NCBI GenBank assembly: GCA_036186865.1
Contig: AP025074.1
Location: 6,810,877-6,874,876, forward strand
Length of the DNA stretch: 64,000 nt
Source of the DNA: Eustoma russellianum
Taxonomy: Eukaryota > Streptophyta > Magnoliopsida > Gentianales > Gentianaceae
Direction of reading: 5' to 3'
Part shown: in pieces, positions 23,256-33,633 of the stretch
Layout of the letters: each line of letters opens with the position of its first letter
Position numbering within the stretch: position 1 is the stretch's first letter
Translations under genes and position numbers: made by a program
Notes under the pieces: model-generated
The model's database searches: none
What the model was told of the DNA's origin: nothing
Seen by the model: only the letters and a program-made list of their open reading frames with translations

Positions 23256-23490
23256 AGTGGTATCAGAGCGAGGTCACGGGTTCGATTCCCAGCAGGAGCA
23301 ATTGCTGAGGGGGAGATTGTTAGGTGCAGCAATTGTCCCGTGGCGTAGGCCGGTGGGCGTAGGCTGTGTGGGCCAAGTCACAGTCGAATGCCGTGGGCGC
23401 TTGTGTGCTGAATGCACTATAAGGCTAGGGTATGCGCATCTCCTGTCACCAATTGGTTTTGGGAGAGATGGTAGCGCCTGAGGTCCTACA
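23256..23490 (+). mobile_element. TRIM/SMART-like miniature retrotransposon tail
   Basis: A minimal LTR-element layout: AG, primer-binding site TGGTATCAGAGC (23258-23269), about 37 bp, polypurine tract GAGGGGGAGAT (23307-23317), then a 173-bp LTR (23318-23490) starting TGTTAGG and ending CCTACA, then TSD GAATG. The internal region is only 62 bp and non-coding. Its own 5' LTR is absent and copia-1's 3' LTR occupies that place. It is GC-richer than its surroundings. GGTTCGATTCC at 23279-23289 looks like a tRNA B box but fits extended complementarity to the T-arm of tRNA-Met. The ORF at 23257-23481 is spurious. Confidence 0.7.
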
Positions 23491-23495
23491 GAATG

Positions 23496-23761
23496 AACAA
23501 TTCTTCTAGCTACACATGCATGTGAATGTTGAAAAGGTATGTACTGATTGTATTACATGTAAGCAAGCTAAGTCTACAACACAACCACATGGATTGTACA
23601 TACCTGTACCTGATTCACCTTGGATTGATCTTTCTATGAACTTTGTGTTAGGATTGCCTAGATCCAAAACTGATAAAGATAGTGTCTTTGTTGTTGTTGA
23701 TAGATTTTCAAAAATGGCTCACTTCATTGCATGTAAGAAAGTAGACGATGCTACGCATACT
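23496..23761 (+). pseudogene. Gypsy element A integrase, fragment 2 (CC motif and first Asp)
   Basis: Encodes CTDCITCKQAKS, the Cys pair of the zinc motif, then SMNFVLGLPRSK, where elements B and C have MDF: the first catalytic Asp is replaced by Asn. VVVDRFSKMAHFIACKKVDD follows. It is cut at 23761 by element B and resumes at 43869. ATACT (23757-23761) is the left TSD of B. Confidence 0.85.
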
Positions 23762-25080
23762 TGATGAGCTACAGCCTAACCTTGTAGATGCAAACACTGA
23801 CGATGACACCTCATTGCCCCACAATGGTCCCATAACAAGGAGTATGGCTAAGAAATTGTTACATTGTGTTGAATCATTCCTTTACAGGCATGAAGAGGAT
23901 GAACCAAGCAAATATGACATCCATTGGGTTTATATGATACAAGCTATGATCTAGTTGTATCAAATGCATGTTGTACATATCTTTAGATGTTCTTTTGATA
24001 TTGTTAGTTTGTTAACTTTGTTTTAGGATAGTTTGTGTTGTATTCTTGCCTTATCTTTCAGGTACACGTTTTTAGCTTGAAGATGCAAATCAAACCTGAA
24101 TTTTTGTCCAAGCAAAGAGGTAAAATGCAAGTAACTTACAAGCAAGGTGGTGACAAGCACCCATGTCAAAAACCTGATTGTTTTTCACGCAAGCAAGGAA
24201 GAAACAACCAGCTCAAGCCTTCAACCAATAGAAAGGAGTCTTCTAAATGCTTGATCCAATCATGAACAACTAAAGAAAGTTCAACAAGCTGCTCAACCAA
24301 GGATCCAATCACAAAACATCAAGAAGGGCGGCTGGTTCATGGCTATTTTGTTTGAATATTCAACACCAAAGTAAGAACCAATCAAAGCCAAGTTTTAACC
24401 AAGCTGCACACTCCATAAACCAATCAAAACTTTGGCTGAATTCAAGCAAGAGAAGGAACGGTTGTTTAAGGGAAAGTTGGTTGAAAATTCAAGCTACAAC
24501 TCACAACCAATCAAGGCTAAGTTTCAAGCAAGCTGCTCAATATTCAAACCAATCAAAATTAAGGCTGAAGACAAGCAAAGAAGATGTGGGAAGCAACCAG
24601 CTCCTTGGAACAGAGAATTGCTCCAACTTGTTCAAAAAGAAAGCATGTTATTCCTAGACTTGTACTTTGTATTTTAAAGTTTGTACCTTGTAAATTTTCG
24701 TTGGTTATAAGTAGATTAAGAAGCTGAATGTAAAGAACAACCATTTATCAAATACAATTCAAACAGATTTCCTTCAAGGAGTTTACAACTATTTCTTAGT
24801 TGAGGATTGAAACCACCAACGGTTTTCTTGCAAGTTCCAGCCTAGAACTTGTTAGTATTTGCTTCTTTATTTGGTTTACAGCATCTTAGGGTCTCATTGA
24901 GGTTTTAGATGTGTTGGAGTGCCAAAGAGGAAGAGGTGTTGGCATAGATTGAGCCAAGAACAACGGTTAAAGATCAAGGGGTATCTTTGAGATGTTCTTT
25001 GACATGGCTTATGTTCAAATCAGTTTGGAATAGGAGACAAAGTCCTTGGCAACGTTTTCTAGCCTTCGTTTGGCTCATCA
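23762..25080 (+). repeat. 5' LTR of gypsy B
   Basis: Starts TGATGAGCTACAGCC and ends TTTGGCTCATCA; the ends form an 8-bp inverted repeat (TGATGAGC/GCTCATCA). Its first 193 bases duplicate the C-terminal coding part of pol. Short ORFs (24035-24677) arise from repeated AACCAATCAAA-like units and are not genes. Confidence 0.93.
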
Positions 25081-25082
25081 AT

Positions 25083-25095
25083 TGGTATCAGAGCC
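25083..25095 (+). other. Primer-binding site of gypsy B
   Basis: TGGTATCAGAGCC, two bases after the LTR; complementary to initiator tRNA-Met. Confidence 0.95.
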
Positions 25096-27026
25096 TTGGT
25101 TAGTCTTCTATTCATGTTTACATTGCTTAAATTTGCAAATGAATGTTGCTGCCTAAACCGTTTGTGTACTGATTTTTATTGCGTTTTGTTGCTGTTTGTT
25201 TAGGTAGATAATTTATGTATTTAAAGTGTTGTTAGATAGTATACTATAGTTTGGTAACTTAGTTAAGTAGGCAAAACGAAAACACCCCACAAAAACAACT
25301 TAGACTAGACTTAAGTGTGTTAGGAGTTGATTGTGTAGCTTGAAACAAAAACCGTGTGTGACCAGTTTGTAATTGTTCAATCTAGCTTAGATATTGTTCA
25401 TTAGGTCCTAATCTAGAAGTTTAAATGGTAGTTTAGATAAGTCCCTTAAATCAGAAAACTTTGAACACAAAAATAGACTAGTTGATAGATTATCAAATTG
25501 TGGTAGTTGAAATTCTGTTTTTAGTTTATGTGTGCAATCTGTTTGGACGTTTTATATGCTGCCATATTTAGCTTAGTTGATCTTCATTAGACCTTAATCT
25601 AGTAGCTTAAGTGTTAGTTTAGTTGTGTCCTTCAAAAGAGAAAACTTGAACACAAAATAGATTAGTTGGTAGTTAGCTTGTAATCAAATAGTTAAAATTC
25701 TGTTTTTAGTAACTTGTGTGCAAACTATCCCAAACGTTTTAGTGCTGCCTTATTTAGCTTAGTTAGACTAGATTACAACATAGTTTAAGTGTTTTAGTTG
25801 GTTGATAGGTTTAGCACCAAAAATCCGAAAACCAAAGAACCAAAACAAAGTAGTTTTAGCTAACTAAGTTCATACACGTTTGTTAGGAGTTTGCATCTAG
25901 TCTCATTTAGTTTAGAATCTGATTGCATCATACAAACAAAAACCAAACAAAACAAAGTAGGTTAGATCACTTGAAAACAAAACAAAACAAGATAGCATAC
26001 TTAGCATCAAAACTGATTTTCCATTAGTTGTTAGTAACCAGCCTTTGTAAACTTCATTTAGACACAACTAAGTTGCATTTAGCCATCTTAGAATTAGTTA
26101 GATCACTTGCATCCAAAAACAGAAAAAGGAAAAAAGAACAACCTGCCCAAAAACCGTGTGGATTAAAACAACTTTTAAAGCTCATTTGAAATCTTGGTAC
26201 ATGCTAATAGCTTTATCTTTTTGTTGATTTCAATTGTTTCAAACAACTTGTTGGACTTAGATATATTCTGAAAGTTAGGAATTGTTTAAGCCCCACATTG
26301 TTAAAGAGCTATCCAATTGTTGTTTTAGATCAATTTCTGAACTTACATTGCACTGTATACAATTTGATCTTGTTGTAATTGTGAATTGAATTCCCACTAC
26401 ATAGTGTTTAGCCGTGTTGTGTACGAGGAACATTCAAATTCCAAATACAACCAATCTTGTGCAATTAAAGGCCGTGGGCAATGTCTCATGTAGGCCGTGA
26501 GGAGTAGTCTCACAACAATCAAGCAAACCATCCAAAGAAAGAAAATTAAGCTTGATTGAGAAATACGCGAGAGAAAAGCCAATATTTGTCAACAAGTAAG
26601 AGGCAAGACAAGAGAGAATTGCACAAGAAAGCCAAGTGAGGAAAAAGCCCAAAGATAAACGTTGCATAAAGGGAAAATCCCGTGCAAAGCTCAAAAGAAA
26701 GAAAGTGCCCAAACCAAACCCCAAAGTGTTGTAGTTTTGAAATATTGAAAGTTTCTAAAGCAAACCCTTGCTAGCACTTTGTTTGTGTGTCTTTACTTTC
26801 ACCTTACTACAATTGATAATTGCATATGCTGTAAAGTAAATTGAGGGATTGTCTTAAAACAACCCCGTAGATTTCTTTCAGCCCGAACTACAATTTGACT
26901 TCTGTGATTTACTTGAATCTTTAGGAGAAATAGTCCAAATTGCTGTTTTGAACAATTGTCAACATAAAGTAGAGTATTTGCATCTTGTCAATATTTTAAA
27001 TTGGTTTTGAGATTGTCTTTTGAATC
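25096..27026 (+). other. Leader of gypsy B, non-coding
   Basis: About 1.9 kb of A/T-rich sequence with repeated 'tagttta', 'gcttagttaga' and 'aaaacaaaac' patterns and no domain-bearing ORF. It matches the leader of element D (62062-63815), so the length is a family trait. Confidence 0.8.
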
Positions 27027-28271
27027 ATGGGTCCCCAACAGAAAGATAATGCATCGTCCCCGTCCCCAACTACTCCTGTTCCATCCCCAGTCCCTGTTAC
27101 CCTAGAGAATATACAGCAAACACTCACTTTCCTTGTTAGTCAATTTGGTTTAATGAGAAGTGACATAGAGGATAACAAACAAAGGATAAGCAAAGTAGAA
27201 AAGCCTACCTCAGATCAAAAGGAACCTAGTATACCTTTTCAAGAAGGCACCTCTTATGGTAATGAGTCTCATGTTGAACGTAGAAAAGTCACATCACTTA
27301 GAGGTAGAGGTAGAGGTCGAGGTAGTAATGGTGGTCGTAGGAACCTTTCTTTTGACGAAAGATTTGATAGTCTCCCTGAGTACAATGAAGAACCCTATCT
27401 AGAGGAAAGATATGATGAACGTCAACCTGATAGGGATGAACATCTTGAAGAAGAATACATTACTACAAAACTGACAATTCCCCCCTTCCATGGAAAAAGT
27501 GATCCTGAAACATATTTGCAATGGGAAACAAAGGTAGATCATATGTATTCTTGCACTAACTATTCTGAATTGGCCAAAGTGTGGTATGCAACTTTTGAAT
27601 TTGTAGATTATGCTTTACTTTGGTGGGAACAATTGAAGAACACCAGGAGAAGAACAAGACAACCCCCTGTTGTCACTTGGTCTGAGCTGAAACAAGAGAT
27701 GAGGAAGAGATTCATATCTCCTTCCTATGAAAGAAGCGTTTTCCAGAAATTGCAACAACTTTCTCAAGGTAATAGATCTGTCGATGAATTTTATAAAGAG
27801 TTAGAACATTTGCTTACCAGGGCTAACATAGAAGAAGCTGAGGAAGCCACCATGGCTAGATTTCTAGCTGGCTTAAACAAAGAGATTGCATTTAAGGTGG
27901 AACTTACACCTTACTCTGATCTGGCTTCTATGGTTCACATTGCTGAGAAAGTGGAAAGACAATTAAAGGTAAAAACTTCTAACCCTTCTTTTCGGACTAA
28001 TCCTTTGAGTTTTCCTAGAACACAGCCCAGGACGCCATTCCGTCCACAACAAGGTCAAGGCCGTGGATCCCAAGGAAAATCAACCCAGAACATCCAAAAT
28101 CGTCCAAAGCTTCCAGTCACTGATAAAGGCAAAGCCAAGGTGGAAGGTACGACTAATTTTAAGACTCGTGATATTCAATGTTTTAAATGCTTAGGAAAAG
28201 GTCATTTTGCTAATCAACGTCCCAACCCTAAACGCATCTTGTTTATTGAAGAGTCTAATGAGTTATTCTGA
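27027..28271 (+). pseudogene. gag: Gypsy B Gag, frameshifted and with a mutated zinc knuckle
   Basis: 414 codons from MGPQQKD. Pro/Ser-rich start, RGRGRGRG patch at about residue 100, retrotransposon gag (capsid) domain around 150-310 (WWEQLKNTRRRTRQPPVV, FYKELEHLLTRANIEEAEE), and a Gln/Arg-rich linker. The CCHC knuckle reads CFKCLGKGHFANQRPN: the last Cys (residue 398) is Arg (CGT where D has TGT). A 2-nt deletion after FIEESNE stops the frame at 28271; in D the same place reads on into protease. So B has lost both the gag-pol continuity and a zinc ligand. Confidence 0.9.
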
Positions 28272-30505
28272 GGAAGAATTGGAAGAGAGTGAAGAAAACA
28301 AAGAAATTGAGCAAACATGTGAGGAAGAAGAAGAAATTAGTGAAGAGATTGATGAGTGTGAAACAAAAGAGTTCTTAGTTGTCCGTCGAGCCCTAAGTGC
28401 CCAAGTTAAAACCGAAGAACCTGAAATACAACGAGAGAACATATTCCACATTCACTGTATGGTTAAGAAGAAAGTCTGCACGTTAATCATTGACTCCGGT
28501 TCATGTACAAATGTTGCAAGTTTTGAACTTGTTAGGAAACTTGAGTTACCTTTAACTAATCACCCCCGTCCTTATAGACTTACGTGGCTTAATGAGTGTG
28601 GTGAAGTTAAAGTAACAAAGCAAGTTCTAGTTCCTTTGTCAATTGGTGGGTATTCTGCAGAGGTGTTATGTGACGTAGCCCCTATGCAATCAAGTCATAT
28701 CTTATTAGGTAGACCGTGGCAATTTGACAACAAAGTTACTTATGATGGTTACCTAAATAAATATTCCTTTAGGCATAACAACAAACTGTTCAAATTAAAT
28801 GCCTTACCCCCACACAAAGTCTTTAAGGATCAACAACGAATGTTAAAAAGCTATAATGATCCAAAAGAAAAGGAATTAGAAAGGAACTTTATCAAAGAAC
28901 ACCAACTGAGAAGTTCTCATCTTAAAGTTGAACCGAAAGAAAACAAAGTTTCTGCTGAACCATCTCTAAAGAAAAGCGCATTCTTTGCATCTCAAAGTGA
29001 GGTATTCCATGCTATCAATTCACACAAAAATATTTATATCTTGCTTTACAAAGAAGCTCTATTCTCTTCATCTGAGATACCATCTACTTTACCAAGTGAA
29101 GTTGCATCTTTACTTCAAGAATTTTCTAGCTTGTTTCCTGAAGGAGATCCCCCAGGTTTACCACCTCTAAGAGGCATTGAGCATCAAATAGATTTCATTC
29201 CAGGAGCTGTTCTGCCTAACAGACCTGCCTATAGAGCCAATCCAGAGGAAACTAAGGAAATCCAAAAGCAAGTTGAGGAATTACTGACTCAAGGTAAAGT
29301 AAGAGAGAGTATGAGTCCGTGTGCTGTTCCTGTAATCATTGTCCCTAAGAAAGATGGAACTTGGAGAATGTGTACTGACTATAGAGCCATCAACAAGATC
29401 ACTGTGAAGTATAGATACCCTATTCCTAGGTTGGATGACATGTTGGATATGTTACATGGGTCTATGTGCTTTAGCAAAGTAGATCTTAAGCAAGGATATT
29501 TCCAAGTGAGAATTAGGGAAGGTGATGAATGGAAAACTGCCTTTAAGACTAAATTTGGATTGTACGAATGGTTAGTTATGCCCTTTGGTTTAACCAATGC
29601 CCCTAGTACTTTCATGAGGTTAATGAATGAGGTCTTAAGGAGATTCATAGGGAAATTTGTAGTAGTTTACTTTGATGACATTCTTATCTACTCCAAAACC
29701 CTAGGTGAACACCTGAACCATCTAAGAGCCGTTTTTGACACCCTACAGAAAGAGAAGTTGTATGCTAATTTCAAGAAGTGTTCTTTCTGTCTGGAGAAGG
29801 TTACATTCTTAGGATTTGTGATTAGTGCTGAAGGAATTGAAGTGGATCAAGAGAAAGTTAAATCCATAACTGAGTGGCCAACCCCTAAGTCTGCTGGAGA
29901 TATTAGGAGTTTTCATGGATTAGCTAGTTTCTATAGACGTTTTGTGAAGGATTTCTCTACCATAGCTGCACCCTTGAATGAATTAGTCAAGAAAGATGTA
30001 AGATTTGAATGGGGAGAAACACAACAACAAGCCTTTGAGGAACTTAAGAAACGTCTAACTTCTGCACCTATCCTGAGACTGCCCAATTTTGATGAAATGT
30101 TTGAAGTTGAATGTGATGCCAGTGGAGTTGGCATTGGAGCTGTATTGCATCAAGGTAACAAACATGTTGCCTACTTTAGTGAGAAATTGAAAGGAGCTTC
30201 CATCAATTATTCAACCTATGATAAAGAATTGTACGCACTTGTCCGTTCCTTACAAACTTGGCAACATTATCTGCAACCTAAGGAATTTGTGATTCATACA
30301 GATCATGAGAGCCTTAAGTATCTAAAAGGCCAAGGAAAATTGAACAAAAGACATGCCAAATGGGTTGAATTCATTGAACAATTCCCTTATGTGATCAAGT
30401 ATAAGCAAGGAAAAGAAAATGTTGTTGCTGATGCCTTATCTCGTCGCTATACTTTGATTACTACTCTTTCATGTAACATGTTTGGTTTTGAGTCTATCAA
30501 AGAGA
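28207..30505 (+). pseudogene. pol: Gypsy B Pol, part 1: protease, RT, RNase H
   Basis: Open frame from the Glu-rich linker to the copia-3 insertion. Aspartic protease (TLIIDSGSCTNVAS), RT (VPKKDGTWRMCTDYRAI, MPFGLTNAPSTFMRLMNEV, VYFDDILIYS), RNase H (EVECDASGVGIGAVL, IHTDHESLKYL, NVVADALSRR). All catalytic residues I checked are present. The frame is cut by the copia-3 LTR at 30506 and would end about 13 codons later (30546). It starts in a different frame from gag because of the 2-nt deletion. The last bases AGAGA (30501-30505) are the TSD. Confidence 0.9.
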
Positions 30506-33386
30506 TGTTGGACCTGTATAGCACCACTAGAGGGGGGGGTGAATAGTGGATTAGCGGAAATTACACTATAATTACCTTCAAAAACTTGTTTGAAGACCCC
30601 TTTGCCTCTTTAACCTCAGATTCTGAAAATTCCAGAAACAGTTCACTGTTTTGATCGCTTTGGTTGAACCACCTATACACCTGTGCAAATTCTCAAACTT
30701 GGCAGAGATCAAGTTTAGGATGTTTATAGTATGTCATAAAAATTTCAATCAATTCCAAGCAAGTTAGCACGTTCAAATAAGCAAGATAAGTAAAGTGTGC
30801 AATTCTGGCAGCTTCAGTCAGAATGTTAGCTCAACTTCAAACAATGATATCTCAAAATCTACCCGTGCTATTTTGATGAATCTTATGTCAAATTAAACCT
30901 CAAGATGTCTAGTTTAATTTGATATAAGGCTCACTCCAAGATTCAAAGGATAGCCTATTCAAATTGCACAAGTTTGCACACTGGTCAGAATTGTTCACAG
31001 AATGTAGCAACAATTTTGTAAAGACGATTTGACTGAGCTAAACTCCTCAGAATTTAGTGATTCTTGCGGCTACTGAAAGCTAACACATTGAAGTATAACA
31101 TATCCAAAATTCATGCAATTCTAAGACTGTTTGCTTGATCAATTATGCGTGCCAAGTTAGTGTAAATTTCAGGCAGAAAACAGTAAGTGCAGGAAATAAG
31201 TAAAGAACACAAGGAATTATCCTGGTTCAGTCAATGTGACCTACTCCAGTCCCAAGAGACACCTTCTCTTGGATTTCACTAAACACCAAACACCAAAGTC
31301 ACCTTACAAAGCCAAAGGAAGAAGCTTTTCACCAACTTCTTCAAGTGGCTGCACCAAAACGTCACCTTTGCACCTTTGCACCTTTTGCTCACCTCTAAGG
31401 AGTAAGCTTTATACACCAGCTTCTCCTTCACAAATATGTCGTATAAAGGTGTTGAAAATGACAAGAATTGAAGAACTATACAATCATAAGGCTTGCTACA
31501 AATGTGTTCTTCAATATAGAAGAGAAGAAGAGAAGAATGGAGACAAAGAGCTAATGTCTTGCTTTGCTTTCTTTGCTTTCGTTTTGGATGCTCTTTCTCT
31601 TCACCCTTTGGAGCTATTTATAGCCAAGAGATCAGCCCAAAGGCTCCTCAATATAGCCGTTTGAATGGATGAGAATGGATAAGAAATCAGCACTTTTCTA
31701 GCTACCAAAATCCAGCCTTTGAAATTCAGACTAAACCTGACCGTTTGTTGCTTTGACATGGTCTTCAAATCTGAATTTTTATCCTCTTATGAACGTTGGA
31801 GATGAGATAGAAATTAGCTCCATTTGATTGTTTAAAAAACAGCTCCAATCAGCAATGTACATGTGTAAATATCTTGCCATGTGTGTAGCTGATTTGGCAT
31901 ACGTTTTTGAACAGAATTTTTTGCTCCTCATTTGAATGATAAACAAACGTTGAACAGCCCATGAAGATAGGCATTAGAAGATAACTCAAATATAGATAGA
32001 AATCAGCTCACCTTTGAATTTGAATAAGTCTTCACCTTTGAACAATAAATGGCCGTTGGTATGTAGCTTTGTTTGAGAGATTTTTGCTCCAAACTTTGAA
32101 CAAAATAGGTGAACGTTGGAATAGCTTAAAGATAGAGAAAATTCAGCTTGACTTGGTCTTCTTATCATATAGCCGTTGCCTTTCAATTTTTGAACACACA
32201 TCATAATCTGAATTTTCACCATATAACATACAAAATGTTGCTCCACATTTGAACCAATATGGACGTTAACATCAGCTTAAGGATAGCCAAGAATAATCAC
32301 TTAAAAATCAGCACCAAAATAGTAGCTTAATCCACCTTGCCTTGACTTGTTCAAAATCTGAATTTTGAACATAATTTGCGTGCCATCATCCAATAACCGT
32401 GTGCACAATATAATATATAGTCTTCAACATGTAGCATAGAAAACCATATGAAGAATACCAAGAATTCCAAGAAAACCATAGATGTGATAACCATAATATG
32501 AGAATTCCAATGAGATAGACCTTGCTGCCCGTTTCCATAAAAATAGGGCACGTACCATATGTGACATAAACACATATAATCATCATATAAACAATATATA
32601 ACATGTTGGAAGATCAATTGGCAAGTGAAATGACCAGAATACCCTTCAGCACAAAAATAGGAACTTTGTCCTAGGATGAACCTAGACATGGTGCTGCTCC
32701 AGATTCATTTTTGCCATGGTGTGACATGACTTATAAATGTGTCATATGATCATATAAATCCGTTGGAAGAAGACCAAATAAGAATGAGAAGTCCAAATGG
32801 TGAAATTACCAAAATAGCCCTTATAAAGATCAATAAACCTCACCACCGTGTCAAGTCAATATTTGTCCGTGTCAAACATGCTTTACCTCAGCCAATTAGA
32901 TTCTAAATTGAATAAGGATCATGTGGGCTTTTGAATCACTCAATTTGGAGTTCATTTGCTCAAGATATGAACCAAAACCTGCAATAGAACACTAAACCGA
33001 ACAATTTGCCTTATATTGTAAGTCATGTGACTTCAAGGCTTGGTTAGTTCATATAATAAACATGTATTGACATATATATCATCCAAGATCAGTTTGAACA
33101 TGTCTTGATTAAGATATGTGATTGAATTGGCCAAGTTCAATCTCATGATCTTAATCAAACTTGTTCAATCTTGATTCATTCAAGCAATTTCACATTTAGC
33201 TCATAAGTTCATAAGTTCATGTCTTGCACAATCAATTTCATATGTAAACGTTACACACATATATATCACATATGCATTTTCTAATCACAACAATTACACA
33301 TATGCACACATATACATTTTGCACAACAATTACACATATGCTCACATATACATTTTGCAATCACTCAAACATACTATATCTCAACA
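30506..33386 (-). repeat. 3' LTR of copia-3 (2881 bp)
   Basis: Plus-strand ends TGTTGGACCTG and ATCTCAACA. Reversed TATA box CTATTTATA at 31614-31622. The segment 30682-31304 (R/U5) is absent in copia-2; a U3 segment near the junction with CCTCAGCCAATTAG (about 32890) is absent in copia-1. ORFs 31236-31664 and 32351-32689 are chance frames repeated in the other LTR. Confidence 0.95.
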
Positions 33387-33403
33387 ATCTCCCCCTTTTG
33401 ATG
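33387..33403 (-). other. Polypurine tract of copia-3
   Basis: ATCTCCCCCTTTTGATG next to the 3' LTR. CTCCCCCTTAA-like copies follow at about 33519-33604, mirroring copia-1 and copia-2. Confidence 0.85.
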
Positions 33404-33633
33404 ATTTGCAAAATTACCCCACATATGTGTATATTAAGCATTTAAATCAAGTGTGCAATCTAAATCAAGTGTTGTAATCTGTGTAATCAAGTAAGCATCT
33501 AAATCAAGTGTAAGCTGCTCCCCCTTAATGTGTTATCTCCCCCTTAACAGGATATCTATCTTCCCCTTAACATGATATATATACACATTTATTTCTCCCC
33601 CTTAATTTTGTAAATTATGCAAAAGACTGTTAT

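Larger units (their letters stand above)
3084..23490 (+). mobile_element. Composite insertion: copia-1 plus miniature retrotransposon tail, TSD GAATG
   Basis: The left end is the first base of copia-1's 5' LTR and the right end is the last base of a 173-bp miniature LTR. GAATG stands at 3079-3083 and again at 23491-23495. Removing the block and one GAATG gives a gypsy integrase that aligns base for base in length with B around 41505-41560, so these really are the insertion ends. No TSD flanks copia-1 alone: GAATG on its left, AGTGG on its right. The block therefore seems to have integrated as a chimera, or to have been modified exactly at an LTR edge. Confidence 0.7.

Noticed and set aside
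23279..23289. Possible tRNA gene or SINE promoter (B-box-like GGTTCGATTCC)
   Set aside because: No A box or tRNA fold around it; it lies just after a TGGTATCAGAGC primer-binding site and is explained by extended complementarity to tRNA-Met.
24352..24677. Overlapping 81-101-codon ORFs, repeated at 43140-43465
   Set aside because: LTR of gypsy B; made of short AACCAATCAAA-like repeats, no protein features.
31236..31664. 142-codon ORF, also present at 39167-39595
   Set aside because: Duplicated only because both copies are LTRs of copia-3; composition is ordinary LTR sequence and it overlaps the TATA region.
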